Of a stretch of 64,000 nt of DNA, positions 32,385-41,580 are shown one piece after another. The first letter of the stretch is position 1. Every line of letters begins with the position of its first letter. The DNA is from Microbispora rosea subsp. aerata (GTDB lineage Bacteria; Actinomycetota; Actinomycetes; Streptosporangiales; Streptosporangiaceae): contig NZ_BMPY01000011.1 of NCBI RefSeq assembly GCF_014647835.1, positions 124,001 to 188,000 of the forward strand, written 5' to 3'. The notes under the pieces were generated by a model, which saw nothing but the letters and a program-made list of their open reading frames with translations, made no database searches and had not been told where the DNA came from. Both the position numbers and the translations under genes were made by a program.

Positions 32385-32670
32385 TTTCCTGCGACGCCTC
32401 CTCGATCGCGGGAAATCCGGTGTCCGCCTGCACGCGACAGCCGCCGCGCGGCGATCGTGTGCAAGCGTACGCGCGGCCCGAGATCCGTCGTCGCGGCGAG
32501 CGGCGCGGGGTCCGTCATATGGTGCGCGGCACGGGCACGGTCACCTCGCCGGGCGTGGTCGGTGCCCGGCTGAGGCTCAGCCGCGTCTCACGCCCGCCGT
32601 GCCCTGCGCCGCAAGCACCTCGGCCGACCCGGGCTTTTCAGACGTGAACATGACCGCTGCCCGCGGCACC
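32385..32670 (-). pseudogene. Decayed copy of the HEAT-repeat gene's 3' part
   Basis: Sequence order matches 29890-30165. A 36-bp stretch is identical (30048-30083 and 32564-32599, within GCCCGGCTGAGGCTCAGCCG and beyond), and GGGTCCGTCAT, CACCTCGCCG and ACCGCTGCCCGC match in order. Frames are broken by indels. Its end overlaps the MFS gene, whose last residues (AAGSGHVHV) are read out of frame from this copy. Confidence 0.7.
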
Positions 32671-34095
32671 GTTCGCCCTGGACGGCAGAAGCAGCGCGCC
32701 GGCGACCACAATCACGGACAGCACCGCGCCGACGACGAAGGCCAGCCGCATGCCGCCGAGGTCGGCCAGCACCTCCGGCACTCCCGCCGACTTCAGGGCG
32801 TCGGCTCGCGCGCTCATCACGGTGATCACGAGTGCGGTGCCGAACGCCGCGGCGACCTGCTGCAGGGTGTTCAAGATCGAGCTGCCGTGGGAGTAGAGCG
32901 TTGACGGAATCGCTCCGAGCCCGAGGGTGAACACCGGGGTGAAGGTCGCGGCCAGACTCACCATCAACAGCGCGTGCAGCCCCAGGAGCTGCCAGTACGG
33001 CATCGTCATGGTGACCTGGGTGAGACCGGCGAGCGCGAGGGCGATCCCAATCGCGCCGGGAACGACCAGCACCCGGCCACCGAAGCGGTCGAACAGGCGG
33101 CCGACGGTTGGCCCGAGCAGCCCCATCGCGAGGCTACCCGGCATCACGAGGAGCCCGGTCTCCAAAGGACTGAGCTCACGGACGTTCTGCAGGTACAGCG
33201 GCAGCAAGATCATCGAACCGATCATCGCCATAAAAGACACTGACAAGAGGACCAGCGCGATCGTGTAGGTGCGGTGCCGCAGGGTGCGCAGGTCCATCAG
33301 CGGCACGCCGCGCCTCTGCAGCGACAGCTGGCGGACGACGAAGACGGCGATGGCGGCCAGGCCCGCTGCCACGATTGCGGCGGCCACGGGGATGTCGCCG
33401 CCCTCGAACTTGCTGAGTCCGTAGACCAGGCTGCCGAAGCCGGCGGCGGCGGTCACCACGCTCAGCCAGTCGATCGCACTGACCTGGATGTCTCCCACGT
33501 TCTGGAGTTGCTTCAGGCCGCGCCACGTGATCAATGCGGCGATGGGCAGCACCACGGCGAACAGCAGCCGCCAAGATCCGAACTGGAGGATCACGCCCGA
33601 GACTGTCGGGCCCATCGCGGGTGCGACCGAGATGGCCAGGGAGACATTGCCCATCACGCGGCCACGCTGTGCCTCCGGCACGACCTGCATCAACGTCGTC
33701 ATCAGCAGCGGCATCATCACGGCCGTACCGGACGCCTGGATGACACGCGCACCCAGCAGCACCTCGAACGACGGCGCGACGGCGGCCAACGCCGTGCCGA
33801 GCAGGAACAATCCCATCGCGGTGGAGTACGCGCTACGGGTGGACACCCGCTGCAGGAACCATCCGGTGATCGGGATCACAGCGGCCATGGTCAGCATGAA
33901 CGCGGTCGAGAGCCACTGCGCGGTCTGCTCGGTGATGTGCAGCGCCTCCATCAACCGCGGGATCGCATTGATCATGATCGTCTCGTTGAGGATGACCACG
34001 AACGTGGCGAGCACCAGCAACCGGATCACGGGCGGGGTGCGGCCCGACGCGGGAGCCGCGGAACTGGCAGGCGAATCAAGCTGTGCGATGGACAC
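32638..34095 (-). CDS. MFS multidrug exporter (DHA2, 14-TM type)
   Basis: A 485-residue transporter with about 14 hydrophobic segments. The first helix carries VILNETIMINAIPRLM, then QWLSTAFMLTMAAVIPITGWF, and motif C-like GPTVSGVILQFGSWRLLF, all typical of LmrB/EmrB-type DHA2 exporters driven by the proton gradient. Codon use is less GC-biased than in core genes nearby. The stop codon comes from a decayed HEAT-gene copy, so the original C-terminus may have been replaced. No regulator gene is adjacent. Confidence 0.87.
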   Translation of the reverse strand: MSIAQLDSPASSAAPASGRTPPVIRLLVLATFVVILNETIMINAIPRLMEALHITEQTAQWLSTAFMLTMAAVIPITGWFLQRVSTRSAYSTAMGLFLLGTALAAVAPSFEVLLGARVIQASGTAVMMPLLMTTLMQVVPEAQRGRVMGNVSLAISVAPAMGPTVSGVILQFGSWRLLFAVVLPIAALITWRGLKQLQNVGDIQVSAIDWLSVVTAAAGFGSLVYGLSKFEGGDIPVAAAIVAAGLAAIAVFVVRQLSLQRRGVPLMDLRTLRHRTYTIALVLLSVSFMAMIGSMILLPLYLQNVRELSPLETGLLVMPGSLAMGLLGPTVGRLFDRFGGRVLVVPGAIGIALALAGLTQVTMTMPYWQLLGLHALLMVSLAATFTPVFTLGLGAIPSTLYSHGSSILNTLQQVAAAFGTALVITVMSARADALKSAGVPEVLADLGGMRLAFVVGAVLSVIVVAGALLLPSRANGAAGSGHVHV

Positions 34096-34771
34096 GGCAC
34101 CTCAATCGGGGTCGTCGGGGGATCATCTGCTCATGGCTGGCGTCCCAGCCTGGGCTCCACAGGAATTCGTGGTCATGGCAAGCCTGACAGCCGCCACCGA
34201 CAAAACTCGTCGCCCGCATCCAGGATCGGGGCAAACGATGCGAAATGTCACTCGGTTTTCATCCTGCGGACAACCACCGAGCCCCGCCGGCTCCTCGGGG
34301 GTTCGTACGGCCCTGGCCATGTCGCGGCGGCTGGCCCGCCAGCCGGGACCGGCCGAAGAGCCGCGTACTCAGCCCGCCGGCCACCGTCGCGCTCGAATGC
34401 CGGCCCAGGGTGCGGCCGCTCAAGACGATGCTCCCAACCAGGACCGAGCCCAAGCCGATGCGAACGCCAAAGCTGTCCGCCGAGCCGACCACTCACCAGC
34501 GGTCCGAGCGATGGAACACCGACCACCCGGCCGACGACCTGCGGCCGTACGGCGCCAGCCCCGGGTAGACGACGTCGGCGGCGCCGACCCCCGTCGCAGG
34601 GCAAGTGCTGAGACGCTTTGGCCGTCAGGGGAGTGTCTGACAGATGCCGCCCGTCGCGAGCGTGGATGACCTCGGCCTACTCCGAAGTTGGTCCTGCCCG
34701 AGCGCCCGGCGGCCCGAGGGCGGCCGAGGGCTGCTCGGGGTGGCGTACAGCCGCATGGGGCTGAAACGATC
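34096..34771. other. Gene-poor stretch before tRNA-Ser
   Basis: About 680 bp with no convincing gene. A leftward frame at 34259-34492 (RIGLGSVLVGSIVLSGRTLG, then TVAGGLSTRLFGRSRLAGQPP) faintly resembles the end of an FtsX-type ABC permease and may be a remnant, but it is too short and broken to call. Confidence 0.4.
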
Positions 34772-34813
34772 AACGGCGTCTGACCTGAGCGAAACCGCTG
34801 GTCAGACGCCGTT
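34772..34813 (-). terminator. Terminator downstream of tRNA-Ser
   Basis: AACGGCGTCTGACC (34772-34785) is the exact inverse of 34800-34813, a 14-bp stem with a 14-base loop. It lies 14 bp past the tRNA 3' end on the minus strand. Confidence 0.75.
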
Positions 34814-34826
34814 TCACGAGGCTGAG

Positions 34827-34915
34827 CGGAGAGCGTGGGATTCGAACCCACGAGACCGGTCACCCGGCCTAGCGGTTTTCAAGACCGCCGCCATCGTCCA
34901 CTAGGCGAGCTCTCC
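34827..34915 (-). tRNA. tRNA-Ser (anticodon UGA)
   Basis: The minus strand starts GGAGAGC and ends GCTCTCC followed by G73, a perfect 7-bp acceptor stem. The anticodon loop is CTTGAAA between GCGGT and ACCGC, giving anticodon TGA. A long variable arm (TAGGCCGGGTGACCGGTCTC region) and the T loop GGGTTCGAATCCC are as expected for a class II serine tRNA. CCA is not encoded. It reads codons UCA and UCG. Confidence 0.95.
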
Positions 34916-35015
34916 CCGGCGCCCCTCGCTGGAGCGCCACGCAGCAGCCTAGTCTCTCACCGCCCGGCGCGTGACCGCGACCGCGAAAGAGAGATCATTT
35001 CACCTCTGCGATCGT

Positions 35016-37739
35016 CTACAGGTGGTCGGGGATCTCGGAGAACCGGCGTCCCGTCAGCGCCTGCGGCCCCGCGAAGCCGTCGCCCACGGAGGCGGCCAGG
35101 CGAAGGTAGGCGTCCCGGGTGGCCTGCTGGAGACGGTCCAGGTCGATCTCCGCGCCCTCCTCCAGGTGCGGGTCGTACGGCACGCGGACCACGGTGCGGC
35201 AGCGGGCGGCGAAGTGGGCCTCCAGCTTGTCGAGGTCCACCTTGGACTTCGAGCGGGGCCGTACGCTGCACAGCGCCACGGTGGCGGCCCGGACAAGGTC
35301 CCCGTAGTGATGCGCCTCCAGCCAGTCGAGCGTGGCCGAGGCCGCCCGGGCGCCGTCCACGGACGGCGAGCTGACCAGCACGATCTGGTCGGCCATGCCG
35401 AGCACGCCCGACATGGCGGAGTGCAGCAGACCGGTGCCGCAGTCGGTGATGCAGATCGAGTAGAAGTTCTCCAGCACCTGCGCCACCGCCTGGTAGTCCT
35501 TGGCGCTGAACGCCTCCGACACCGACGGGTCGCGGTCCGACGCCAGGATCTCCAGCCGCGACGGCGTCTGCGACGTGAAGGCCCGGATGTCCACGTACCG
35601 CTTGATCTGCGCGCGCTCGTTCAGCAGGTCGCGTACGGTGGCCGCGGTCTCCAGCTCGACCTTGTCGGAGAGCGTGCCGCGGTCGGGGTTGGCGTCGACG
35701 GCGATGACGCGGTCACCGCGCACCTGGGCGAGGGTCGCGCCGAGGCCGACGGTCGTCGTGGTCTTGCCCACGCCGCCCTTGAGGCTGAGCACGGCGACCC
35801 GGTGATGGCCCGTGGCGACGGGCGTGCGGGCCCGCTGGATGAGCTCGCGACGCCGCTTCACCTCCGGCGCCTCGCCCGGCTTGATCAGTCCGGCGGACGC
35901 CTTGTAGACCAGCCGTCGCCAGCCCGTCGCGGGAACGTTCCTCCGTCCCCGCAGCAACGTGACCGGGTCGAGGCTGTCTGCCGTCGGCTTGGACCCCGCC
36001 GCCTTCGCCGTACGCGCGGGCGAGGCGAAGGCCTGAACGGAGGGAGCCGGTCGGCGTGGGGGCTGGTACGCCTCCTGCTCGGCCACCGCGTTCCGTTCCA
36101 CGGCGGCTGGCTGTTCGGGTGCGTGGCTCAGCGGCGGCACGTGCTCGGCCGCGGGCGCGGGCGTCGCGGCCAAGCCCGGCTCGTACGGCTTCCGCTCCTC
36201 GGCGGCCGCCGCCGGGGGCTCGGACACCGCAGCGGCCGGCGCCCCAAACGACCCACCGAAGGACGTTGGGAAGGACGCCTCCGCCGTACGGTCCGACGCC
36301 AGGTCTTCCCGCAGCGAGCCGGTGAAGCGATCGTCTGTGGCATCCGGCGCGGCCTCGGCCCGTGGGGCGGCGAACGGGGGCGGGATCTCCGTCGGCGCGG
36401 GTGGCTCCTCCGGCTCGGCGGCGGTGGCGGGTTCCGGCTGGGCGGGCGGCACCGGTACGGCCGGCTCCAGCCACCCCCGCAGCGCCTGCTTCGGCTTGGC
36501 GGATGCCGACGAGTCGAAGGGCTTGGGCGACTCACTCCCGGAGAACGCGCCGGTCTTGAAGGCGTCGGTGTCCGCGGGCGAGCCGGGGAAGGCACTGCCA
36601 AAGGCTCGCTCACCGAACAGGGGGGTGGTGAAGGACGAGGGATCGGCGAAGCCGCCCGGCGAGGGGGCGGAGCGCCCGCCGTCCTCCGGCTCCTGGTCAC
36701 CGCTGGGCGGCTCCTTCGCCGCGTCCGAGGACGCCGCCGGAGGCTCCGATCCCGCACCGGCCGGTGTCCCGAAAGATCCGCCGAAAGGCGTCGGGAAGGA
36801 CGACTCCGCCGTACGGTCCGGCGCAGGACTAAAGGACGACTCGGGCGCCGCGCCAATAGGCGCATCGAGCGACGGAACGCTCACGGGCCCCGTCGACGTG
36901 GCGGACGCCTCCGACGACTCCCCGAACGCGCCAGTCCCGGGCTCCGAGGGCTCGCCAAACGCACCGGTCCGCACGGACGTTTCCGGGGGCGTACCGAACG
37001 CACCAGCCGGGGGCTCCTGCGGCTCACCGAAGGCGCCACCCCGCGCGGACGTCTCGGGAGGTGTTCCAAACGCGCCACTCCCCGTGGACGACTCCGGCGG
37101 CTCGCCGAACGCACCAGCCGGAGGCTCGCCGAAGGCACCACCCCGGGCGGACGTTTCCGGAGGCGTACCGAACGCGCCGCTCCCCGTAGAGGACTCCGGC
37201 GGCTCGCCGAAGGCAATACGCTGCGTGGCCGTCTCGGGGGGTGTGCCGAACGCGGGGAAGGACCCCGTCGGCTGTGCCTCCTCGCGTTCTTTCACGGGCG
37301 AGGAGTCGGGCCTGATCACAAAGGCTGTTGTGTCGCCGTAGCCCGAGTCAATGCCATATCCGGACTTTTCGCCACTTTCCTCCCCAAAGGAATCATCACG
37401 GGAAAGAGGCTCGCGGATGGGGCCGGTGGACGACGTCCCTGAAGCGGTCTCCTCGCCCTCCTGCGGCGGGGCCTCGTACGCGGAGCCGGTCGCGCCACCC
37501 GCGACGACGCGCAACAGCCCGCCGGGCGCGGGCTCGGACGGGACGAGGCTCCAGGGGTCGGGCGGGTACGGAGAGGCGGGCTTGGGGTCTGCCGGTGGTG
37601 GCGGCGGCGGAGAGGCGAGGGCGGAGGAGGCGACGGCGCTGACCGTTATATCCACCTCGTCGGGCATCTCCTTGATCGCGTCAAGCCAGGCGAGCTGGTC
37701 CTCCAGAGAATGGGGATCGTCACGATCATGTCTCGCCAC
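35016..37739 (-). CDS. MinD/ParA-like ATPase with a long repeat-rich N-terminus (EspI-like)
   Basis: A 907-residue protein from a GTG at 37739. The C-terminal 270 residues are a MinD/ParA-type ATPase: deviant Walker A KGGVGKTTTT, DANPDRGTLSD, and ITDCGTGLLHSAMSG. The N-terminal 630 residues are Pro/Gly/Glu-rich and disordered, with tandem motifs such as GAFGTPPETS and GAFGEPPES between about residues 160 and 280. The same design is seen in EspI-like proteins linked to type VII secretion and in other actinobacterial polar regulators. No ESX genes are near, so that link is not proven. It is probably cytoplasmic and membrane-associated. Confidence 0.78.
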   Translation of the reverse strand: MARHDRDDPHSLEDQLAWLDAIKEMPDEVDITVSAVASSALASPPPPPPADPKPASPYPPDPWSLVPSEPAPGGLLRVVAGGATGSAYEAPPQEGEETASGTSSTGPIREPLSRDDSFGEESGEKSGYGIDSGYGDTTAFVIRPDSSPVKEREEAQPTGSFPAFGTPPETATQRIAFGEPPESSTGSGAFGTPPETSARGGAFGEPPAGAFGEPPESSTGSGAFGTPPETSARGGAFGEPQEPPAGAFGTPPETSVRTGAFGEPSEPGTGAFGESSEASATSTGPVSVPSLDAPIGAAPESSFSPAPDRTAESSFPTPFGGSFGTPAGAGSEPPAASSDAAKEPPSGDQEPEDGGRSAPSPGGFADPSSFTTPLFGERAFGSAFPGSPADTDAFKTGAFSGSESPKPFDSSASAKPKQALRGWLEPAVPVPPAQPEPATAAEPEEPPAPTEIPPPFAAPRAEAAPDATDDRFTGSLREDLASDRTAEASFPTSFGGSFGAPAAAVSEPPAAAAEERKPYEPGLAATPAPAAEHVPPLSHAPEQPAAVERNAVAEQEAYQPPRRPAPSVQAFASPARTAKAAGSKPTADSLDPVTLLRGRRNVPATGWRRLVYKASAGLIKPGEAPEVKRRRELIQRARTPVATGHHRVAVLSLKGGVGKTTTTVGLGATLAQVRGDRVIAVDANPDRGTLSDKVELETAATVRDLLNERAQIKRYVDIRAFTSQTPSRLEILASDRDPSVSEAFSAKDYQAVAQVLENFYSICITDCGTGLLHSAMSGVLGMADQIVLVSSPSVDGARAASATLDWLEAHHYGDLVRAATVALCSVRPRSKSKVDLDKLEAHFAARCRTVVRVPYDPHLEEGAEIDLDRLQQATRDAYLRLAASVGDGFAGPQALTGRRFSEIPDHL
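36900..37260 (-). repeat. Protein-level repeats GAFG(T/E)PPE(T/S)S in the MinD-like gene
   Basis: Units of 11-17 codons built on GAFGTPPETSARG, GAFGEPPESSTGS and GAFGEPQEPPA recur about ten times. The DNA copies (around CCGAACGC and GACGTTTCCGG) have diverged, so the array is old but kept in frame. Confidence 0.7.
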
Positions 37740-37854
37740 CGTGTACCCCCTCGGGCTGGGCTAATGGGGTAGCAAACACATTGCAGATTAGCGCCACGTA
37801 ACCCGGTGAATACGGGCAACCACCTAGTTCGCCGGCCACGCTACTTTAGGTCAC

Positions 37855-38817
37855 ATGCGTGCGATCGTGATTTCCGAGCCCGGCGGACCCGAGGTTTTGT
37901 CCTGGCAGGAAGTGCCCGACCCGCGTCCCGGCGCAGGTGAGGTGGTCATCGAGGTCGCCGCTTCCGCCGTCAACCGCGCGGACCTGCTGCAGCGCCGCGG
38001 CTTCTATCCGCCGCCGCCCGGCGCCTCCGAGATCCCCGGGCTCGAATGCTCGGGGACGATCGTCGAAGTCGGCGCGAACGTCCCGCACCTCGCGCCCGGC
38101 GACCGGGTCTGCGCCCTTCTCGCGGGCGGCGGGTACGCCGAACGGGTGGCGGTCCCCTGGCAGCAGGTGATGCCGGTGCCGGAGGGCGTCGCGCTGGAGG
38201 AGGCCGCCGGTCTTCCGGAGGTCGCCTGCACGGTGTGGTCGAACGTCTTCATGACCGCCCGCCTGCGCAAGGGCGAGACCCTGCTTGTCCACGGCGGCGC
38301 GAGCGGCATCGGCACCCTGGCCATCCAGCTCGCCAAGGCGTACGGCTCCCGCGTCCTCGTCACGGCCGGGTCGGCGGACAAGCTCGCGCGCTGCCGCGAC
38401 CTGGGCGCGGACGACGGCGTGAACTACCGCGAGGAGGACTTCGCGGAGCGGTTCGAGGGCCGGGCCGACGTGATCCTCGACATCATCGGCGCGAAGTATC
38501 TGCCCGGGAACCTCCGCGCCCTCGCCACGGGTGGCCGCATGGTCGTGATCGGCCTGCAGGGCGGCACGAAGGGCGAGATCGACCTCGGCATGCTGCTGGC
38601 GAAGCGGGCGTCGATCCACGCGGCCGGGCTGCGCAACCGCCCGGTGGACGACAAGGGCGTGATCTGCCGGGGCGTGGTGGACAACGTCTGGCCGCTCGTC
38701 GCCGCCGGCGCCGTACGGCCGGTGGTGCACGATCGGATCCCCCTCGACCAGGCCGCCCGCGCTCACCGGATGCTCGAAGAGGGGGAACACGTGGGCAAAC
38801 TCCTGCTGGTCCGGTGA
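37855..38817 (+). CDS. NAD(P)H:quinone oxidoreductase (zeta-crystallin/PIG3 type)
   Basis: A 320-residue zinc-free MDR-family reductase. The GroES-like domain opens MRAIVISEPGGPEVLSWQEVPDP with SAVNRADLLQRRGFYPPPPG, and the Rossmann domain has LVHGGASGIGTLAIQLAKAYG. The RxGxYPPPxG motif places it with PIG3/TP53I3-like enzymes, which reduce quinones with NADPH. Zinc-binding cysteines are absent. It sits alone, divergent from the MinD-like gene and 122 bp ahead of bpa. Confidence 0.88.
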   Translation: MRAIVISEPGGPEVLSWQEVPDPRPGAGEVVIEVAASAVNRADLLQRRGFYPPPPGASEIPGLECSGTIVEVGANVPHLAPGDRVCALLAGGGYAERVAVPWQQVMPVPEGVALEEAAGLPEVACTVWSNVFMTARLRKGETLLVHGGASGIGTLAIQLAKAYGSRVLVTAGSADKLARCRDLGADDGVNYREEDFAERFEGRADVILDIIGAKYLPGNLRALATGGRMVVIGLQGGTKGEIDLGMLLAKRASIHAAGLRNRPVDDKGVICRGVVDNVWPLVAAGAVRPVVHDRIPLDQAARAHRMLEEGEHVGKLLLVR

Positions 38818-38939
38818 GTTAGGTTGGATCGGGTCGGGATGCCTGACGAAGCCGCCCGCCCTAGCGGGGTCGCGATTCGGCAGGCACTGGCCCGGCACGG
38901 TGTGCCCCAGCGGAGTGAATCAGGAGTTGTAAGCGATCG

Positions 38940-39467
38940 ATGAACGCAGACGAGAGCACGCCGCAGATCGTGGTCGTGGGGCCGCAGGGCCTTTCGGTCT
39001 CCGGCGGCAACGGTAAGGGCGAGCACGAGGAGCGATCCGTCGCCGACCTGGTTGAGCAGCCCGCCAAGGTGATGCGGATCGGCAGCATGATCCGCCAGTT
39101 GCTGGAGGAGGTGCGGGCGGCTCCTCTCGACGACGCCAGCCGCAAGCGGCTCAAGGAGATCCACCAGAGCTCCATCAAGGAGCTGGAGGAGGGCCTGGCC
39201 CCCGAGCTGGTGGAGGAGCTGGAACGGCTGTCCCTGCCGTTCAGCGACGAGAGCGACACCCCGCCCAGCGACGCGGAGCTGAGGGTCGCCCACGCCCAGC
39301 TCGTCGGCTGGCTGGAGGGGCTGTTCCACGGCATTCAGACCACGCTGTTCGCCCAGCAGATGGCCGCGCGGGCGCAGCTCGAGCAGATGCGCCGCGCGCT
39401 CCCCGGCAGCATGCACCAGGCTTCGCAGGACGACCAGGGGCACCGCGCCGGCGGGCCCTACCTGTAA
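38940..39467 (+). CDS. bpa: Bacterial proteasome activator Bpa
   Basis: A 175-residue protein, close to the length of mycobacterial Bpa. The middle is the helical ring-forming domain (VMRIGSMIRQLLEEVRAAPLDD, RLKEIHQSSIKELEEGLAPELVEELERL, HAQLVGWLEGLFHGIQTTLFAQQMAARAQLEQM). The C-terminus ends in GPYL, the docking tail that opens the 20S proteasome gate (GQYL in mycobacteria). It feeds unfolded proteins to the proteasome without ATP. The last codons and stop are tandemly duplicated downstream. Confidence 0.93.
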   Translation: MNADESTPQIVVVGPQGLSVSGGNGKGEHEERSVADLVEQPAKVMRIGSMIRQLLEEVRAAPLDDASRKRLKEIHQSSIKELEEGLAPELVEELERLSLPFSDESDTPPSDAELRVAHAQLVGWLEGLFHGIQTTLFAQQMAARAQLEQMRRALPGSMHQASQDDQGHRAGGPYL

Positions 39468-39485
39468 CCGGGCCCTACCTGTAAC
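39452..39485 (+). repeat. Perfect 17-bp tandem duplication of the Bpa stop region
   Basis: CGGGCCCTACCTGTAAC at 39452-39468 and again at 39469-39485, identical. The first contains the PYL codons and stop TAA; the second would encode the same tail after the stop. Confidence 0.9.
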
Positions 39486-39522
39486 TCGGAACAGGTCCTC
39501 TACCTCAGAACAGGTCCTCCAG
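39485..39522 (-). repeat. 19-bp tandem duplication of the HAD gene stop region
   Basis: CTCGGAACAGGTCCTCTAC (39485-39503) and CTCAGAACAGGTCCTCCAG (39504-39522) match at 16 of 19 positions. The second holds the stop of the leftward HAD gene (39505-39507). Confidence 0.8.
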
Positions 39523-40302
39523 CACCACCGCCACACCGTCGTCGTTGTTGGCCGCCGTCACGTGATCCACGGCGGCCAACACGTCGGGATGGGCGTTCGC
39601 CACCGCGTACGACGTGCCGGCCCAGGTGAGCATCGGCAGATCGTTCGGCATGTCGCCGAAGGCGATCGCCTCCGCCGGCTTGATCCCCCGCTCCTCGGCG
39701 AGCGCGCCCAGCGCCGTGGCCTTCGTCACACCCTGCGCGCTTATCTCGATCAAAGCCCGCCCGCTGGAGTGGGTCGGGGTCACGATGTCGCCGACCATCT
39801 CCAGCACCGCGCGGTACAGCTCGTCGGGGTCCATCGAGGGGTGCTGCGCGAGCAGCTTGGCGCCCGGCCTGGACGTCAGCGCCGATATCGCCACCTCCCG
39901 GCCGAAGGTCACCCATCGGGCGTCCCAGTGGCCCAGCGGGTAGCTGGGTTCGTACGCGAAGCCCTCCTCGTACTCGACCGAGAACGTGAGCTCGGGCACA
40001 TGCCGCCGCAGGCGGGCGATGCACTCTTCGAGGATGTCGCAGGTAATCAGCCGCGACTCGACGATCTCCTCCGTGTGGAGGTCGTACACGAGCGCGCCGT
40101 TCGCGCAGATCGCGAGCCCGCGGTGGCGCAGGACTCCCGCCACGGGGTGCATCCACCTGGGCGGGCGGCCGGTGACGAAGACGAGCGTGGAGCCGGCCTC
40201 CTCCACGCGGGCGAAGGCGGCCGCGGTGCGCGGGGAAAGCGATCCGTCGGTGCGGAGAGCGGTGCCATCGAGATCTGTGGCGACGAGGCGGGGGCAGGTC
40301 AT
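39505..40302 (-). CDS. HAD-superfamily phosphatase (Cof type)
   Basis: A 265-residue Cof-like hydrolase from the ATG at 40302 (longer starts lack support). Motif I is VATDLDGTALR with both aspartates, motif II is VFVTGRP, the Lys is in the VTKATAL segment, and motif IV is AFGDMPNDLPML. The large C2 cap lies between. It would dephosphorylate sugar phosphates or nucleotides in the cytoplasm. It is convergent with bpa. As I recall, a similar HAD gene lies in the origin-proximal core region of mycobacteria near serS and pheA. Confidence 0.88.
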   Translation of the reverse strand: MTCPRLVATDLDGTALRTDGSLSPRTAAAFARVEEAGSTLVFVTGRPPRWMHPVAGVLRHRGLAICANGALVYDLHTEEIVESRLITCDILEECIARLRRHVPELTFSVEYEEGFAYEPSYPLGHWDARWVTFGREVAISALTSRPGAKLLAQHPSMDPDELYRAVLEMVGDIVTPTHSSGRALIEISAQGVTKATALGALAEERGIKPAEAIAFGDMPNDLPMLTWAGTSYAVANAHPDVLAAVDHVTAANNDDGVAVVLEDLF

Positions 40303-40542
40303 GACAGGTTCCAGTGTGCACCGTGCCATGCCAAGCGGCGCCATCGGCCACCCCCGTCGCGAGAAATCTGCGCCGGACGTGGAACACCAACGGGCTACAT
40401 AGTGTTAGATGTGAAGGCGTTGTATTAGCTGTTCCCGTAGCGAAAACCAGCTTGACTGTATGAGCCACCCGGGGAGCTGTGCGACACACCCGGGGTCCAC
40501 GAGGTGTGGTCCCCAAGATTCACTTCCTTAGGGAGAGCAGTA

Positions 40543-40746
40543 ATGGCTCAGGGAACCGTCAAGTGGTTCAACGCTGAGAAGGGCTTCGGCTTCATCGCAC
40601 CGGACGGCGGCGAGCCCGACGTGTTCGTGCACTTCTCCGCCATCTCCGGCTCCGGCTACCGCAACCTGGAGGACGGCCAGCGGGTCGAGTTCGAGGTCAT
40701 CGCCGGCCCGAAGGGGCCGCAGGCGTCGAACGTCCGGGGCATCTGA
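40543..40746 (+). CDS. Cold-shock protein (CspA family)
   Basis: A 67-residue single cold-shock domain: [20 protein letters not shown] with RNP1 (KGFGFI) and VFVHFSAI with RNP2 (VFVHF). It binds single-stranded RNA and DNA and unwinds mRNA structure. The start is ATG at 40543 with GGGAG upstream. A 240-bp upstream region, longer than most here, may give a structured leader. It is followed by a good terminator. Confidence 0.93.
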   Translation: MAQGTVKWFNAEKGFGFIAPDGGEPDVFVHFSAISGSGYRNLEDGQRVEFEVIAGPKGPQASNVRGI

Positions 40747-40760
40747 CCTGGCTTGAGATG

Positions 40761-40791
40761 AGCGGGGCTCGCTGTGGCGGGCCCCGCTTTT
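40761..40791 (+). terminator. Rho-independent terminator of the cold-shock gene
   Basis: AGCGGGGC (40761-40768) pairs with GCCCCGCT (40781-40788), followed by a run of T. Confidence 0.85.
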
Positions 40792-40796
40792 CGCAT

Positions 40797-41240
40797 GTAC
40801 GGCCACGCCGGGCCCCGGAGTGCGAGCAAGGCCGGCCCCGGCATGTCGCCACGCCGGCCCTATCGTTCGGGCAGGCCGGCCCTGGGCGTACGGGCACGTC
40901 AGGCCCGGAGCGTACGAAGAGGTGAAGGGCCGAGCCGGGGCCGCGCCCCCCTTGCCGAAGAGCCCATCCAAGAGCTGCCGGCCCCGCACCCGAGGGGCGC
41001 TGCGGAATAGCCGGATCCCATGAGCGCGACGCCGCAGGGCCAGACTCATGGGCCGCGAACGTGCAGGCCAGCGCCGTCAGCCGCGATGACGCAGGGCCGA
41101 CGGCAGAGGAGCCGCTGTCGCGCAGCGCCGACGTCATAAACCATGACCGTGCAGGCCGGCATCACAAGCCATGACCGCGCAGCGCCGACGCCATACGCCA
41201 TAACCGTGCGTCGTAAGCCATGACCGCAGGGGCCTGGTGG
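40797..41240. repeat. Degenerate intergenic repeats around CCATGACCGCGCAGGGCCGAC
   Basis: CATGACCG(T/C)GCAGG-like units recur near 41020, 41047, 41083, 41141, 41169 and 41218. A related CACGCCGGCCC-rich set occupies 40797-40925. No ORF with protein-like content spans them. The array fills most of the 0.9-kb gap between csp and serS; 41241-41580 holds nothing recognised. Confidence 0.55.
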
Positions 41241-41580
41241 CGGCGGGTGCGGCAGAGGGGCCGCTGCGGGCCTCGGGGTGAACGACGCGGCCGGGCTATG
41301 CGGGCACCGGAGTCATCCCGATTCAGGATCAGAGGCGACGTGCGGAAGGTCCTCCACGCATGAAACTTTCACGCGAACGCGCCTTCTCCACACTTAGATC
41401 CGGTTTCGCCGGAGAGATTTACCTCACATCTGACGAACCTCGCCATACACGGCGCATATCACAATCTTCAGGACATCTAACACTTTCATTCGCATCATTG
41501 GCCACAAGGCACGTCTCACGCGATTTCGGTCGCCGCGTCGGCCGGAAAACCACGCAACGGACGCCCGATGAAACGACGAA

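Noticed and set aside
34259-34560. FtsX-like permease remnant
   Set aside because: Only a faint resemblance over about 60 residues; too short and broken to call.
34827-34915. tRNA-Ser as an attachment site for an integrated element
   Set aside because: No second copy of the tRNA 3' end and no integrase gene are visible in the window.
34971-37442. 823-codon rightward frame opposite the MinD-like gene
   Set aside because: Arg/Gly-rich repeats mirror the Pro/Glu repeats of the real gene; no domain, and codon third positions favour the other strand.
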